Shown here piece after piece: positions 36,501 through 45,342 of a DNA stretch of 64,000 bases (position 1 is its first letter; the number at the start of each line of letters is the position of its first letter). The DNA lies in assembly GCF_003076455.1 (NCBI RefSeq), contig NZ_CP020918.1, forward strand, positions 2,764,001-2,828,000. Direction: 5' to 3'. This DNA is from Flavobacterium faecale. GTDB taxonomy: Bacteria; Bacteroidota; Bacteroidia; Flavobacteriales; Flavobacteriaceae. The position numbers and the translations under genes are program-made. The notes under the pieces are model-generated. The model had not been told where the DNA came from. It was given only the letters and a program-made list of their open reading frames with translations, and did not search any database.

Positions 36501-36798
36501 CAATTTTTTCAAAAGGAATATTAATTTTTTTGTAAACAGTCATGTATAAGCCATCTGGGCTAAAGGTGGCACGTAAAGATTCATGTCTGGCAACTACAGC
36601 TTGAACAGCGGCTTCCATAGCTTGTGTATCAACGGCACCATCAAATACTAGGGTTGTCGATTCGTTAAAAGAGCGTGCTGCATTTTCTCCACCAAAATAA
36701 CAGGCAGTCCAAATTTCTGCTTGTGATTTTGTAGTATGCAATACAAAGTCGATTTCGGGACCAGTAAAGGGGTTGTAGGTTACACTATTTTCTACCAT
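32824..36798 (-). CDS. Non-ribosomal peptide synthetase module C-A-PCP-TE (NRPS-4)
   Basis: A 1324-residue module. The condensation domain (about 18-450) has an intact HHIVCDG (His142, His143, Asp147, Gly148). The adenylation domain (about 465-965) has IYTSGSTGKPKG, SFDAMVMETF, IYGPTE, YLSGDIG and NGKIDD. The carrier Ser is Ser1008 in FFEMGGHSI. The thioesterase has GFSFGG with Ser1136 and SGNHLEIVAPP. The specificity residues read by eye are D-A-M-G-A-I-I-V-C-K, unassigned. It begins 26 bp after the PKS-aminotransferase gene, so it is the natural acceptor of that chain. Its N-terminus (YNPFTGPEIDFVL) resembles that of NRPS-3 (YDPSVGLETEFVV), perhaps a shared docking element. Confidence 0.94.
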   Translation of the reverse strand: MVENSVTYNPFTGPEIDFVLHTTKSQAEIWTACYFGGENAARSFNESTTLVFDGAVDTQAMEAAVQAVVARHESLRATFSPDGLYMTVYKKINIPFEKIDLSNETETNQENIVSNYVRNDAHFLFDLVHGPLIKVALFQHSATKYTLVLTAHHIVCDGWSFGVLFQDLGALYTAHAKKQTPILENAVPFSAYATEELHYLQSEENIATENFWLSQFEEDIPLLDLPTDFIRPQLKTYEGNRLDFELNAALVAQIKQTGRQAGTSLVTTLVTIFELLLYKITGQNDLVIGMPFAGQPVKEMSHLIGHCVNLLPLRSSIEANSEFTTYLKKRKSELLDAYEYPNLTFGQLLQKLPIARDPSRVPLLPVVFNVDLGMNNGVQFADLQFTRQSNPKAFESFELFLNLSEKGENFIFEWSYKTALFEAKTIEAMMLSFENIMKRVAENPNQTIGDIVYEDFSADYTVLNQTETLFPDHNLHELFAAQVTRTPDAVAVIDGNRTVTYIELWQSANQMANYLSSQGLCSGQIVAISLDRSPELLMTIFAVLQCGAAYVPIDPAYPQARQKLMIEDSNAQFFIGQKETELFELTQKAYTIAILLEKSKPFDSKPLSNSVSPNEIAYIIYTSGSTGKPKGVQVMHKNVSNLVCSMAKEPGIDSNDKVLCLTTISFDAMVMETFLPLLHGATIVMVDEQTRRDGRLLLQKMADEAITLMWGTPTIWQILLDSGWDAPLSIKALIGGEAVPLTLAKELLDRCQSLWNIYGPTETTVCCILSQINKDDAFIAIGKPIANTQIHLLNALGQPVKKGQLGEIAISGAGVSSGYLGQQELTDERYVFPNFTDQLGGKQYLSGDIGKLLDNNTIQYIGRADNQVKIRGYRIELGEIEHAITNLNEIKTAVVLTDNDSLIAFLIPQKTTTDEATLLMQVRNHLTIQLPSFMVPSVFYFVDQIPMTTNGKIDDKALLQLKAKINATASFSPPRTDEEVLVAEIWKKHLKLPTIDIFSNFFEMGGHSIIAVKVMSEFEKKTGKTYPISSLFEHSTVEKFAKLIQSKTQLSTSCLVPLQKSGNKPPLFIIHGAGLNILNFVDLSKHFDPDQPVYGIQGTARPYSDWYHSIEDMAAQYIEAIVALYPSGPYALAGFSFGGVVAFEMTRQLEEQGRKVILTALLDTTVDHAYYQNSIRKKEYSRQVSVRKKRMSFLMEMLFSWRAMKDRTLAKKDYLFQKYVDQDTIMTAKEADALAQFTAANEMVNGIVDLYQLKPQSFSVDLFRSKDDVQYKTDPIYLGWKKAVPNGIRIHEVSGNHLEIVAPPNDIALAGLLQTILNERAASI

Positions 36799-36824
36799 TT
36801 GGGGATACTTTTCTCTGTTAGTTT

Positions 36825-39800
36825 TTACAAGTTAATCTTATCATACGATCCTTCAATGGTCTCATTTTCTACAAACCAAGCTGTATTTCCTTCAGGATCT
36901 CTTCCTAAATCTGCATTAGGGACAGGAGGTATATTTAGCGTAACATTGTTTTTATTAGCAACTGCGGCTAACGTTGAACTAGTACCACCATAAAAGCCAG
37001 CCTGAACCAAAGTCACAAGACTATCTTGGATGGTAGCTATGATAAAATCGATATCCTGATCGGTATACGGTTCAGTCAAGAAGCACGGAAAACCGTCCAT
37101 GATATGAATTCCTTTTTCACGCAATACTGTAAAAAGGAGATCAGTGTATTGAACGTCATCGTTAAATTTCATGCGCCATAATGAGCTGAAGTGATTGATT
37201 ACCATAGGCAAACCATTCGAACTAAAATAAGCATTTAGTTCCGCAGCCAATCGATCGGTCATGGCGTTCAAACGATTTTGCAAAGCAGGACCTTGCTCTT
37301 TCAAATGAAGAAGTGAAGCTTTACAACTAGCAAGTGCCAACGGATGGCGTACAAACGTTCCCGCAAAATAAGTTACCCCAATTTCCGGAATCGAATCATC
37401 TCCAAAACTCCATTGACCACCGTCCAAGGTATCTAGGTATTTTCGTTTTCCTAAAATAGCTCCGATAGATATTCCACCGCCAATTACTTTACCATAGGTT
37501 GCAATATCGGCTTCGATTTCAAACAAAGCTTGTGCACCGCCAAGATGAGACCTAAATCCCGTAATCACTTCATCAAATACAAGGGCAATATCATTTTGTT
37601 CTGTTAAAGCTCGCAATTGTTTCAAAAAAGCAATCGGTTGAAATTCAGGTCGTCTACTCTGTACCGGTTCTACCAGTACAGCGGCTATTTCATCGGCTCT
37701 TTCGGTGATAATGCGCAAACTTTCATCTGTTCCATAATCCAATAAGAGCATATTTTGAACAGATTCCGACATAATTCCTGCCGCAGCCGGAAAGCTCGTT
37801 CCTTTTTTCGAACCTCGAACCAATGCTTCATCATTAATTCCATGGTACGAACCAGTAAAAGCAACAATCAAAGAGCGTCCCGTATAGGTACGCGCAATAC
37901 GCATAGCACCCAATACCGCCTCTGATCCTGTGTTACATAAGGCTGCACGGTCTTGGTTGGTGAACGAAAGTAAAAGTTCGCACACTTCTGCGGCAAGGGG
38001 ATGTTGAGGTCCAACTTCAAAACCACTTTCAATTTGTTGGTGAAGGGCTTCTTTTATAAAATCAGGTTGATGACCAAAAAAACAAGATCCAAAACCATTT
38101 AGCGCATCTAAGTATTGATTTCCATCGAGATCCCACAATTGGTTACCACTTGATTTTTCAATAACAAGAGGATAAACCATCTCTTTGGTTAGGGGTTTGA
38201 AACCAGTAACCACCCTTGGATCGGCCATGATACTTCTATTCTTTTGTGCATAGGTTTTACTAGCAGCTGTTTTTTTAGTGTAGCTCGTTACAAGTTGGGC
38301 CAAAAATGCAGCTTGCGAGGGCGCTAATTCGGTTGCCAATTTTTCAATCTTTGGCGAAGCACCAAAAGGTTTTGAATGCTCAACAATTTCGTTGGCTGTT
38401 CTACTATCTGCGTTTGAATTTTGTGCAAGTATCGGCTGAGGCATTTGTTGTGCTGCCTCTTGATGACTAGTGGTGGGTAATTGAATCGGTGTTCCTTGGA
38501 GCAATTCTATCTGCTTTCCTAGTAGCTGAATTTGTTGAGCAATCAATCCCAACGCTGTATTATTTTGTTCAGAACTAACAGGGTGAGTATAGCTAGCAAC
38601 TGCCGCAGCCACAGGAGTAACTTGCGGTATAGGAGCCACTGCTGGAGCTACCGCTACAGGTTCAGGAGGAAGTTGCGCATCTAAAAAGTCGGCTAACAAA
38701 TCGGGTGAACTTAGACCTTCATTAAGTTGACGAAAAGTAATGGGGAGTTTGAATTCTTTTTTTAATCGAATAGCCAATTGGGTTAGGGTCAAGGAATCCA
38801 ATCCCAATTCAAGAAACGAATAGCTAGTAGCATCTTCTGGATATTCTACACCACTAGTTTGATTGATAGCAGCTGCAATTTGATTTAAAATAGTAATTTT
38901 TCTCATAGGTAATAGGTCATTTGTCGGCTCAGTCACTAGTGGAGCTTTGATAGATAGTTGTTCATTTTGTTTTGCCAAGGTTGCTATTGGTGCAACTTTG
39001 GGAGGATCAATCCAACAGGGTTTTCGATCAAAAACATAACTAGGCAACGCAATAAGTTGTCGTTGTCGGTCTTGATAGAAAGCCTTCCAATCGGGTTCAA
39101 ATCCCCTCAACCACAATTCACCCATAGTGGTCAAAATCGATTGGTAATCGTTCCCGTTTTCTTTTGGCAAGGGTAAACTTGTATAAGCAGCGATCAAATT
39201 TCCCGCTCCTTGTTGCTTGGTTAAAGCCGTTAATGTTTGCCCAGGACCCACTTCTAAAAATGTTGGATCATCCAACGTTAGTAATGTTTTTGCCGCGGGA
39301 CTATAGCGAACGGCTTCGCGCATATGGTTGGACCAATAGGTTGGATCGGTTGCTTGTTCATTTGTAAGCCATGTTCCCGTTACCGATGAGGTAATGGGAA
39401 GGGTAGGAGTTCCTAATTTTATTTTTCGAACAGCAGTTTCAAATGGCCCCACAGCAGCATCCATCATGTGTGAATGAAAAGCGTGGCTTGTAAATAGCTG
39501 TTTGTTGGCGATTTCTGCCTGTTGTAACATTTTCGAAAAAGATAAAATTTCATTTTCTTCACCCGCTACCACACACAATACAGGCGAGTTTACCGCTGCA
39601 AGAGAGAGTGTTTTGGGCAAAATAGCGAGTAGTTCCTCTTCGCTCATTCGAACAGAAAGCATAGTTCCCGTTGGCAGTTCACTCACCATTTGACCACGTA
39701 AGGCAATCAAATGTAAAGCATCTTCCAAACTGAAAATTCCAGCCAGCACACCACCTACAAATTCACCAATACTATGACCACAAATGGCGGTGGGTTGTAT

Positions 39801-42800
39801 CCCCCAACTGCTCCAAAGTTGTGCCAACGCATATTCGGTAACAAACAAAGCCGGTTGGGTAAAGCGCGTATCTTTCAACTGCGCTTCTGCTTCCGGACTG
39901 GGACGTTCTGGATATAAAACCGTTCGGATATCAATCAGAAGGTCTTTTTTCAAAAGTTCTGCACAAAGATCAATCGTCTCTTGGTACACTTTTTCATGCT
40001 GGTACAATGCCATTCCCATTTGAGCGTATTGCGATCCTTGGCCTGGGAATAGAAAAACCAATTCGGAGGGTACCGATTTTAGCACAGCCGATTTAATACT
40101 AGTTTTTTGTATCGAAAGCAATTGGTTGGCCGATTCAACATTTGTGTTCCCTACCAAAAAAGAGCGGTGTGTAAAATTCTGACGGGTTTTTTGTAAAGAA
40201 TAGGCAACATCAGCTAATGCAATTTCATTTTCCGTATTTAATAATTGTCCCAATTCCTTTTGAAAGCCTTGAGCGCTAAACGCTGTTTTGGCAGACCATA
40301 ACAGCAATTGCTCTGGACGACTAGGACCGAAGATCTTAATTTCTTGCGGATATTCTTCGACTACTAAATGTACATTGGTTCCGCCCACACCAAATGAACT
40401 TACTCCTGCACGTAAAGGCAAATCGGTAGTTGATTTCCAATCTCTCAATTGGGTAGTAACAAAAAACGGACTATTTTTAAAATCAATAATCGGATTCGGA
40501 TTTTCAAATCCCAAAGACGGTGGCAGCTGTTGATGGTACATCGCCAAAACGGTTTTGATCAATCCAGCAACCCCTGCCGCAGCAGTAAGGTGACCCATAT
40601 TACTTTTGATAGAACCAATAGCACAAGATTCCTTTTCGGGCGCAGGGCCAAAAGCCATTTTTAAACCTTCAATTTCAATAGGATCCCCCAGTGGAGTAGC
40701 GGTACCATGCGTTTCTACATAGCTAATGGTTTCGGGTGCAATGTTGGCATCCTGCATCGCTTGCGCAATAGCATCGGCTTGCCCTTCGGTGCTAGGAGCT
40801 GTAAAGCTTCCTTTGTTTCCTCCATCATTATTAATTCCAACTCCTTTAATAATACCATAAATAGTATCACCATCTTTTTGCGCGTCTTCTAGACTTTTTA
40901 AGAGCACTACACCAGCACCATCACTAAAAACGGTTCCTTTTGCGTCAGCATCAAACGATCGGCAGTGCCCATCATTACTCAACATCGAACCTTCTTGGTA
41001 CAAATGACCACTATTGATGGGTGCTGTGATATTGGAGCCTCCTGCGAGGGCAAGATCACAATGGCCGTTTCGAATCGCTTCTACCGCCTGCGCAATGGCT
41101 AGGAGCGAAGTAGAGCAAGCCGATTGAATACTCACGGCAGGCCCTTTCAAGTCCAGTTGATATGCCGTTCTAGAGGCAATATAATCTTTTTCATTAACCG
41201 TTTCTGCTTGTAAATAACCAATTTGGTCTAAGATGGCAGCATTCGGAAGTATGTTTTTCTTATAATAGGTATTGGTTCCCACACCTGCATAAACGCCAGT
41301 TTTACCTTTGTAATGCGCTGGTAAGTAACCCGTTTGTTCTAGTGCTTCCCACGCAATTTCTAAGAATAAACGAAACTGTGGATCCATCACTTCGGCTAAT
41401 TTTGGATTAATACCAAAAAAGGACGCATCAAAACGATTCGCTGACGTAATGATTCCGCGTGCCGATACATACAAAGGATCGTTGCGCAGGCTTTCAGGCA
41501 CAGCCGCATCCAATTCTTCGCGATTGAAAAAAGTGATAGTTTCTTTTCCGCTTTTTAAGACCTCCCAAAGTTCAGGAATGGTATTAGCACCTGGAAAGCG
41601 ACTCGCCATGCCAATGATGGCAACAGCATCAGTTCGGGTATTTTTTTTTGTTTTCGAAAAATCAAATTTTGCTTCTTCCTTTATGGTTAGTTCCAAAAAC
41701 GAACTCAAACTACCTACCGTTGGATATTGGTAGATGTTGGTAACAGAAATAGGACTATCTAATTCATTATTCAATACAGCAACTACCTTTTGTACTAAGA
41801 GTGAAGTAGCACCCATCTCAAAAAAGTTATCGTCAAGGCCCACAGCAGGGATATGCAATTGCTTTTGCCACACTGTAGCTATGTTTTTTTGCAGTTCCGT
41901 TTTTGGTTTTCGAAAAAGTGGAGCATTTGAAGGACGGATATATTCTGGTTTTGGCAAACTCTTTTTGTCAATTTTACCGTTAGAATTCAGCGGAAATTGA
42001 TCTACCCACATAAAAACGCTAGGAATCATATAGGTAGGCAGCAAGGTAGAAAGTAGTTCAGCTACAGTACTATTTGTTATGTTATTTCCATCCGCTTTTA
42101 AGTAAGCCACAATTCGTGCAGTTTCAAAATCTTTGTTAACAATTACAGTGGCCAATTTAATTTCGGGCAAGCTAAGGAGTACAGCTTCAATTTCACCCAA
42201 TTCAATACGGTATCCATTAACCTTTACCTGATCGTCAATACGCCCCATATAGACAATATTCCCGTCTGTATCTTTTTTAACCAAATCGCCAGAACGATAC
42301 ATTTTCGTGCCCAAATGAAATGGGTTCGAGCAAAACTTTTCTGCATTTAATTCAGGTCTATTAATATAGCCTTTTGTAACGCCTTTTCCTGCAATACAAA
42401 GTTCACCAATTTCTCCATCTGGGACAACTTGATTTTCTTTGTTAATGATATGTAATTGAACATTCGCTAAAGGTTTACCAATCGGAATATTTTCAGTAAC
42501 ATGATTAATTGTAGTGTGAGTTTTATAGACGCAGCAACCCACTGTTCCTTCTGTTGGACCATAATGATTGTATAGAACCGCATCAATACCATTTTCTTTA
42601 AGTAAATCTATATGATGTTGGTATAGTGCTTCGCCACCAAGCATAAATTGAGAGCTAAGTTTTTGATTTTTGTTCCTTTGCACAGCAGTTATTAAGAAAC
42701 TTAGGTGCGAGGGTGTCATTTTTATAAAGTCAAAGGGAGCGTATTTAAATAAGTTTTTATCCGAAAATATACCATTGCTAGCGGCAGTGCTAATAATAAT

Positions 42801-43457
42801 TTTCTTTCCATACATAAGAGGAGTGTACAGCTCGGTCACGCTTCCATCAAAAGACATGGAAAGATGAGCAAAACATCCAGACTGATTTACAGTATCACTA
42901 AGTATGTATTTAGTACTATCAACATAATTATACAAATTACTATGTTCCACCATAACTCCCTTAGGACTCCCTGTGCTTCCTGAGGTATAAATTACATAGG
43001 CTAAATGATTGGGATTGACTTTGAAGTTAAATGTAGAATAAGATTTATCTAGGTATGTACTGGAAATAAAAAGTGATAAAAAGTGATCGTCAATGGTAAG
43101 AGCACTGTTGCTATCTTTAACAATATACTCAATTCGCTGCAAAGGATAGCTAGGTTCAATAGGAACATAAGCAGCTCCACATTTTAAAATCCCTAACATA
43201 CACACAATTGACATCTCGCTGCGCTCCAATAGTATAGCTATAAAATCTCCTTCGACTATTCCATGCATACTAGTTAAATAATTCGCTAGTTGATTGGATA
43301 ACACATCCAATTCCAAATAGGTAAGTGTTTTATTTTCAAATACAACCGCAACATTCGATGGATGTTCGACTACTTGTCTCTGAAATAAATCCAGAACAGT
43401 CCAATCCTCGATAGAAGTAGGGGTGTTGATAAAACTAGTATGTATTGCTTGCTTCAT
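36825..43457 (-). CDS. Hybrid NRPS-PKS-aminotransferase: A-PCP-KS-AT-ACP-AMT
   Basis: A 2210-residue protein. The adenylation domain (about 20-510; YTSGSTGSPKG, SFDGSVTELY, HYGPTE, NGKIDK) is followed by a PCP with Ser552 in FFEMGATSL. The ketosynthase has Cys781 in SACSTS plus HGTATPLGDP and KSNMGHLTAAAG. The acyltransferase has Ser1229 in GHSIGE and HAFH, the malonyl-CoA signature. The ACP has Ser1555 in LGLDSL. A linker with a coiled coil leads to a class III aminotransferase (glutamate-semialdehyde type) with PLP Lys1990 in TYGKVIGGG. No KR, DH or ER was found, so the 3-oxo group should be left for amination, as in mycosubtilin-type machinery. The expected product is a 3-amino chain bearing the primer's alpha-amino group. 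It ends in PPVPNADLGRDPEGN, a linker that usually precedes a C domain. The start is the ATG at 43457. Confidence 0.94.
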   Translation of the reverse strand: MKQAIHTSFINTPTSIEDWTVLDLFQRQVVEHPSNVAVVFENKTLTYLELDVLSNQLANYLTSMHGIVEGDFIAILLERSEMSIVCMLGILKCGAAYVPIEPSYPLQRIEYIVKDSNSALTIDDHFLSLFISSTYLDKSYSTFNFKVNPNHLAYVIYTSGSTGSPKGVMVEHSNLYNYVDSTKYILSDTVNQSGCFAHLSMSFDGSVTELYTPLMYGKKIIISTAASNGIFSDKNLFKYAPFDFIKMTPSHLSFLITAVQRNKNQKLSSQFMLGGEALYQHHIDLLKENGIDAVLYNHYGPTEGTVGCCVYKTHTTINHVTENIPIGKPLANVQLHIINKENQVVPDGEIGELCIAGKGVTKGYINRPELNAEKFCSNPFHLGTKMYRSGDLVKKDTDGNIVYMGRIDDQVKVNGYRIELGEIEAVLLSLPEIKLATVIVNKDFETARIVAYLKADGNNITNSTVAELLSTLLPTYMIPSVFMWVDQFPLNSNGKIDKKSLPKPEYIRPSNAPLFRKPKTELQKNIATVWQKQLHIPAVGLDDNFFEMGATSLLVQKVVAVLNNELDSPISVTNIYQYPTVGSLSSFLELTIKEEAKFDFSKTKKNTRTDAVAIIGMASRFPGANTIPELWEVLKSGKETITFFNREELDAAVPESLRNDPLYVSARGIITSANRFDASFFGINPKLAEVMDPQFRLFLEIAWEALEQTGYLPAHYKGKTGVYAGVGTNTYYKKNILPNAAILDQIGYLQAETVNEKDYIASRTAYQLDLKGPAVSIQSACSTSLLAIAQAVEAIRNGHCDLALAGGSNITAPINSGHLYQEGSMLSNDGHCRSFDADAKGTVFSDGAGVVLLKSLEDAQKDGDTIYGIIKGVGINNDGGNKGSFTAPSTEGQADAIAQAMQDANIAPETISYVETHGTATPLGDPIEIEGLKMAFGPAPEKESCAIGSIKSNMGHLTAAAGVAGLIKTVLAMYHQQLPPSLGFENPNPIIDFKNSPFFVTTQLRDWKSTTDLPLRAGVSSFGVGGTNVHLVVEEYPQEIKIFGPSRPEQLLLWSAKTAFSAQGFQKELGQLLNTENEIALADVAYSLQKTRQNFTHRSFLVGNTNVESANQLLSIQKTSIKSAVLKSVPSELVFLFPGQGSQYAQMGMALYQHEKVYQETIDLCAELLKKDLLIDIRTVLYPERPSPEAEAQLKDTRFTQPALFVTEYALAQLWSSWGIQPTAICGHSIGEFVGGVLAGIFSLEDALHLIALRGQMVSELPTGTMLSVRMSEEELLAILPKTLSLAAVNSPVLCVVAGEENEILSFSKMLQQAEIANKQLFTSHAFHSHMMDAAVGPFETAVRKIKLGTPTLPITSSVTGTWLTNEQATDPTYWSNHMREAVRYSPAAKTLLTLDDPTFLEVGPGQTLTALTKQQGAGNLIAAYTSLPLPKENGNDYQSILTTMGELWLRGFEPDWKAFYQDRQRQLIALPSYVFDRKPCWIDPPKVAPIATLAKQNEQLSIKAPLVTEPTNDLLPMRKITILNQIAAAINQTSGVEYPEDATSYSFLELGLDSLTLTQLAIRLKKEFKLPITFRQLNEGLSSPDLLADFLDAQLPPEPVAVAPAVAPIPQVTPVAAAVASYTHPVSSEQNNTALGLIAQQIQLLGKQIELLQGTPIQLPTTSHQEAAQQMPQPILAQNSNADSRTANEIVEHSKPFGASPKIEKLATELAPSQAAFLAQLVTSYTKKTAASKTYAQKNRSIMADPRVVTGFKPLTKEMVYPLVIEKSSGNQLWDLDGNQYLDALNGFGSCFFGHQPDFIKEALHQQIESGFEVGPQHPLAAEVCELLLSFTNQDRAALCNTGSEAVLGAMRIARTYTGRSLIVAFTGSYHGINDEALVRGSKKGTSFPAAAGIMSESVQNMLLLDYGTDESLRIITERADEIAAVLVEPVQSRRPEFQPIAFLKQLRALTEQNDIALVFDEVITGFRSHLGGAQALFEIEADIATYGKVIGGGISIGAILGKRKYLDTLDGGQWSFGDDSIPEIGVTYFAGTFVRHPLALASCKASLLHLKEQGPALQNRLNAMTDRLAAELNAYFSSNGLPMVINHFSSLWRMKFNDDVQYTDLLFTVLREKGIHIMDGFPCFLTEPYTDQDIDFIIATIQDSLVTLVQAGFYGGTSSTLAAVANKNNVTLNIPPVPNADLGRDPEGNTAWFVENETIEGSYDKINL

Positions 43458-43926
43458 GGTGCTAACGTTAATTCGTTTTTCTAATCTGAAATAAACCACC
43501 ACAAAAATGTGTGTAACAAGAGAAAGACTTTTTTAGCTAACAACCAAGGAGAAAATGCTCGATAGAAGTAACTCATAAAAGACTAGTAGATCGGGGCATT
43601 GATCCAATAGGATTGTGGTATTTATTTCATATTTACCTCTTTATTGTTATAAAAAGAAGTAAATACTACTGCAAAAGAAAGAAAAACTATTGGGTATCAA
43701 TTATTATTTCTTTGTAAGACAGTATAATGTCGATGAATGGCACAAATTCAACGTACAAACGTTGTCGATTAGTTGCTTAGTCTCCGTTTTCAATAATTAA
43801 GTTACTATTTGTAGTCCATTTGGTAGCTATAAGTGTATAAAGGTCTTCGATAGGCTAAGTCGGACCATTTTAGTAGTTATGTTTCATAATCCGACTTTCA
43901 ATTGATTGTTCACATTATAGGACACA

Positions 43927-44950
43927 CCTATATATAAGGAGTACCGACAATTTTGTCCCATTGACCCTGTCGAGATGTAAACTGTAGCAACAGAAACACT
44001 GAAACTATATGCAAGATAATTATGAAAATGTCATTATAACCTAAGAACAACAATCTGAACGAGTGGTTCAATCTAAATCCCTAATCCCTAATCCTAAATC
44101 CTAATTCCTGAATCCTAACTCCTAACTTAATTTGTTTTCAACTAGTAGTTTCCAACACCTATATATAATGCAAACCCAAATTTTTGTCCCATCGAGCTTG
44201 TCGAGATGCAAACTGTGGTAACGGAAACACTCAAATTAAATACAAGACAATTTTGAAAATGTCATTATAACCTAAAAACAATCTAAAGAAGTAGTTTCTT
44301 CTAACTGATAACTGAAAACCGAAAACTCATAACTTATAGCTCATAATTTATAACTCCCAACTCCTAACTTATTTAGTTCTCGACGAGTTGCCACAAATAC
44401 CTATATATAATGTACACCCACAATTCTGTCCCATCGAGCCTGTCGAGATGTAAACTGTGGTAACGGATATGCTCAAATTGAAAGCAAGATAATTTTAAAA
44501 ATGTTATTGTAGCCTATAAACAACAATCTTAAAGAAGGAGTTTCCTCTAACTGATGATCGAAAACTCGTAACTCATAACTTATAGCTCATAATTCATAAT
44601 TAATAACTCCCAACTCCTAACTTAAATTTGCTTTCAACTCCTATATATAATGTACACCCACAATTTTGTCCCATCGAGCCTGTCGAGATGCAAACTGTGG
44701 TAGCGAAAACACTCAAATTAAATTTAGGACAATTTTGAAAATATAATTATAACCTAAGAACAACAATTTGAACGAGTACTTCAATCTAAGTCCAAATTCC
44801 TAAATCCTAAATCCCAATTCCTAATTCCTAATTCCTAAATCCTAACTCATAATTTATAACTCCCAACTCCTAACTGAACACTGATAACCGAAAACCGATA
44901 ACTTACAACTCATAACTGATAGCAGATAACTCCTAACTAATAACTTTCTC
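43927..44950. repeat. Four tandem repeats of about 240 bp with degenerate heptamer tracts
   Basis: Units begin with CCTATATATAA near 43927, 44158, 44400 and 44640 (periods 231, 242 and 240). Each has a conserved core of about 130 bp: CTATATATAA, TTTGTCCCAT, TCGAG(C/A)C(T)TGTCGAGATG, AAACTGTGGTA and TTATAACCTA. A tract of degenerate 7-8-mers such as CTAACTC, CATAACT and CCTAAAT follows. The third and fourth units are closest to each other; the first is the most diverged. No ORF spans them. Confidence 0.8.
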
Positions 44951-45267
44951 GTTAAGAATTCCATAATCCAAACCACTCAACATTATGAGATTCAAGATTC
45001 AAAGTACCTATTTTAAGATATTGGTAAATCGTATCCTCAAAAGCACCATTTTGATTAAATACCCGTTCATTTGTCGAAAGTTTTGCTTTTTTAAGCAAAA
45101 ACTTTGAAAAAAATAAAAGTTACATAATTTCCTGAAAATGTTTCAATGGCATAGTTATTGTGATGTTGGGGTGTCGCACAAATACAACTCAAAAAACAAA
45201 ATAGTGTTTATAGGTTTTTTACTAACAAATGAGTTAATTCGTGTATTTAATCGATTTTTTAATTCAT

Positions 45268-45302
45268 TTTGACGGATAAAGAGGTTTATATGTTTATGTT
45301 TG
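45268..45302 (+). promoter_or_regulatory. Promoter of the secreted-protein operon
   Basis: TTTG (45268-45271), 23 bp, then TATGTTTG (45295-45302), an exact -7 match. The inferred start near 45308 leaves a leader of about 35 nt before the GTG start. Confidence 0.5.
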
Positions 45303-45342
45303 TACCAGAATTAATTTATAAACAATTAAAAATCTCAGTAAG

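Larger units (their letters stand above)
43458..45342. other. Non-coding region of 1.9 kb upstream of the biosynthetic cluster
   Basis: No gene was recognised on either strand. The left part (43458-43926) is unique AT-rich sequence that should contain the promoter of the synthetase operon, though no clear -7 box was seen. The middle (43927-44950) is four tandem units of about 240 bp. The right part leads into the promoter of the secreted-protein operon. Confidence 0.7.

Noticed and set aside
36825..43457. Possible frameshift or broken domain in the hybrid synthetase
   Set aside because: All active-site residues (Ser552, Cys781, Ser1229, Ser1555, Lys1990) lie in one uninterrupted frame with intact motifs.
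43927..44950. Regularly spaced repeats suggestive of a CRISPR array
   Set aside because: The conserved core is about 130 bp with a period near 240 bp, the spacers are low-complexity words, and no cas gene is present.
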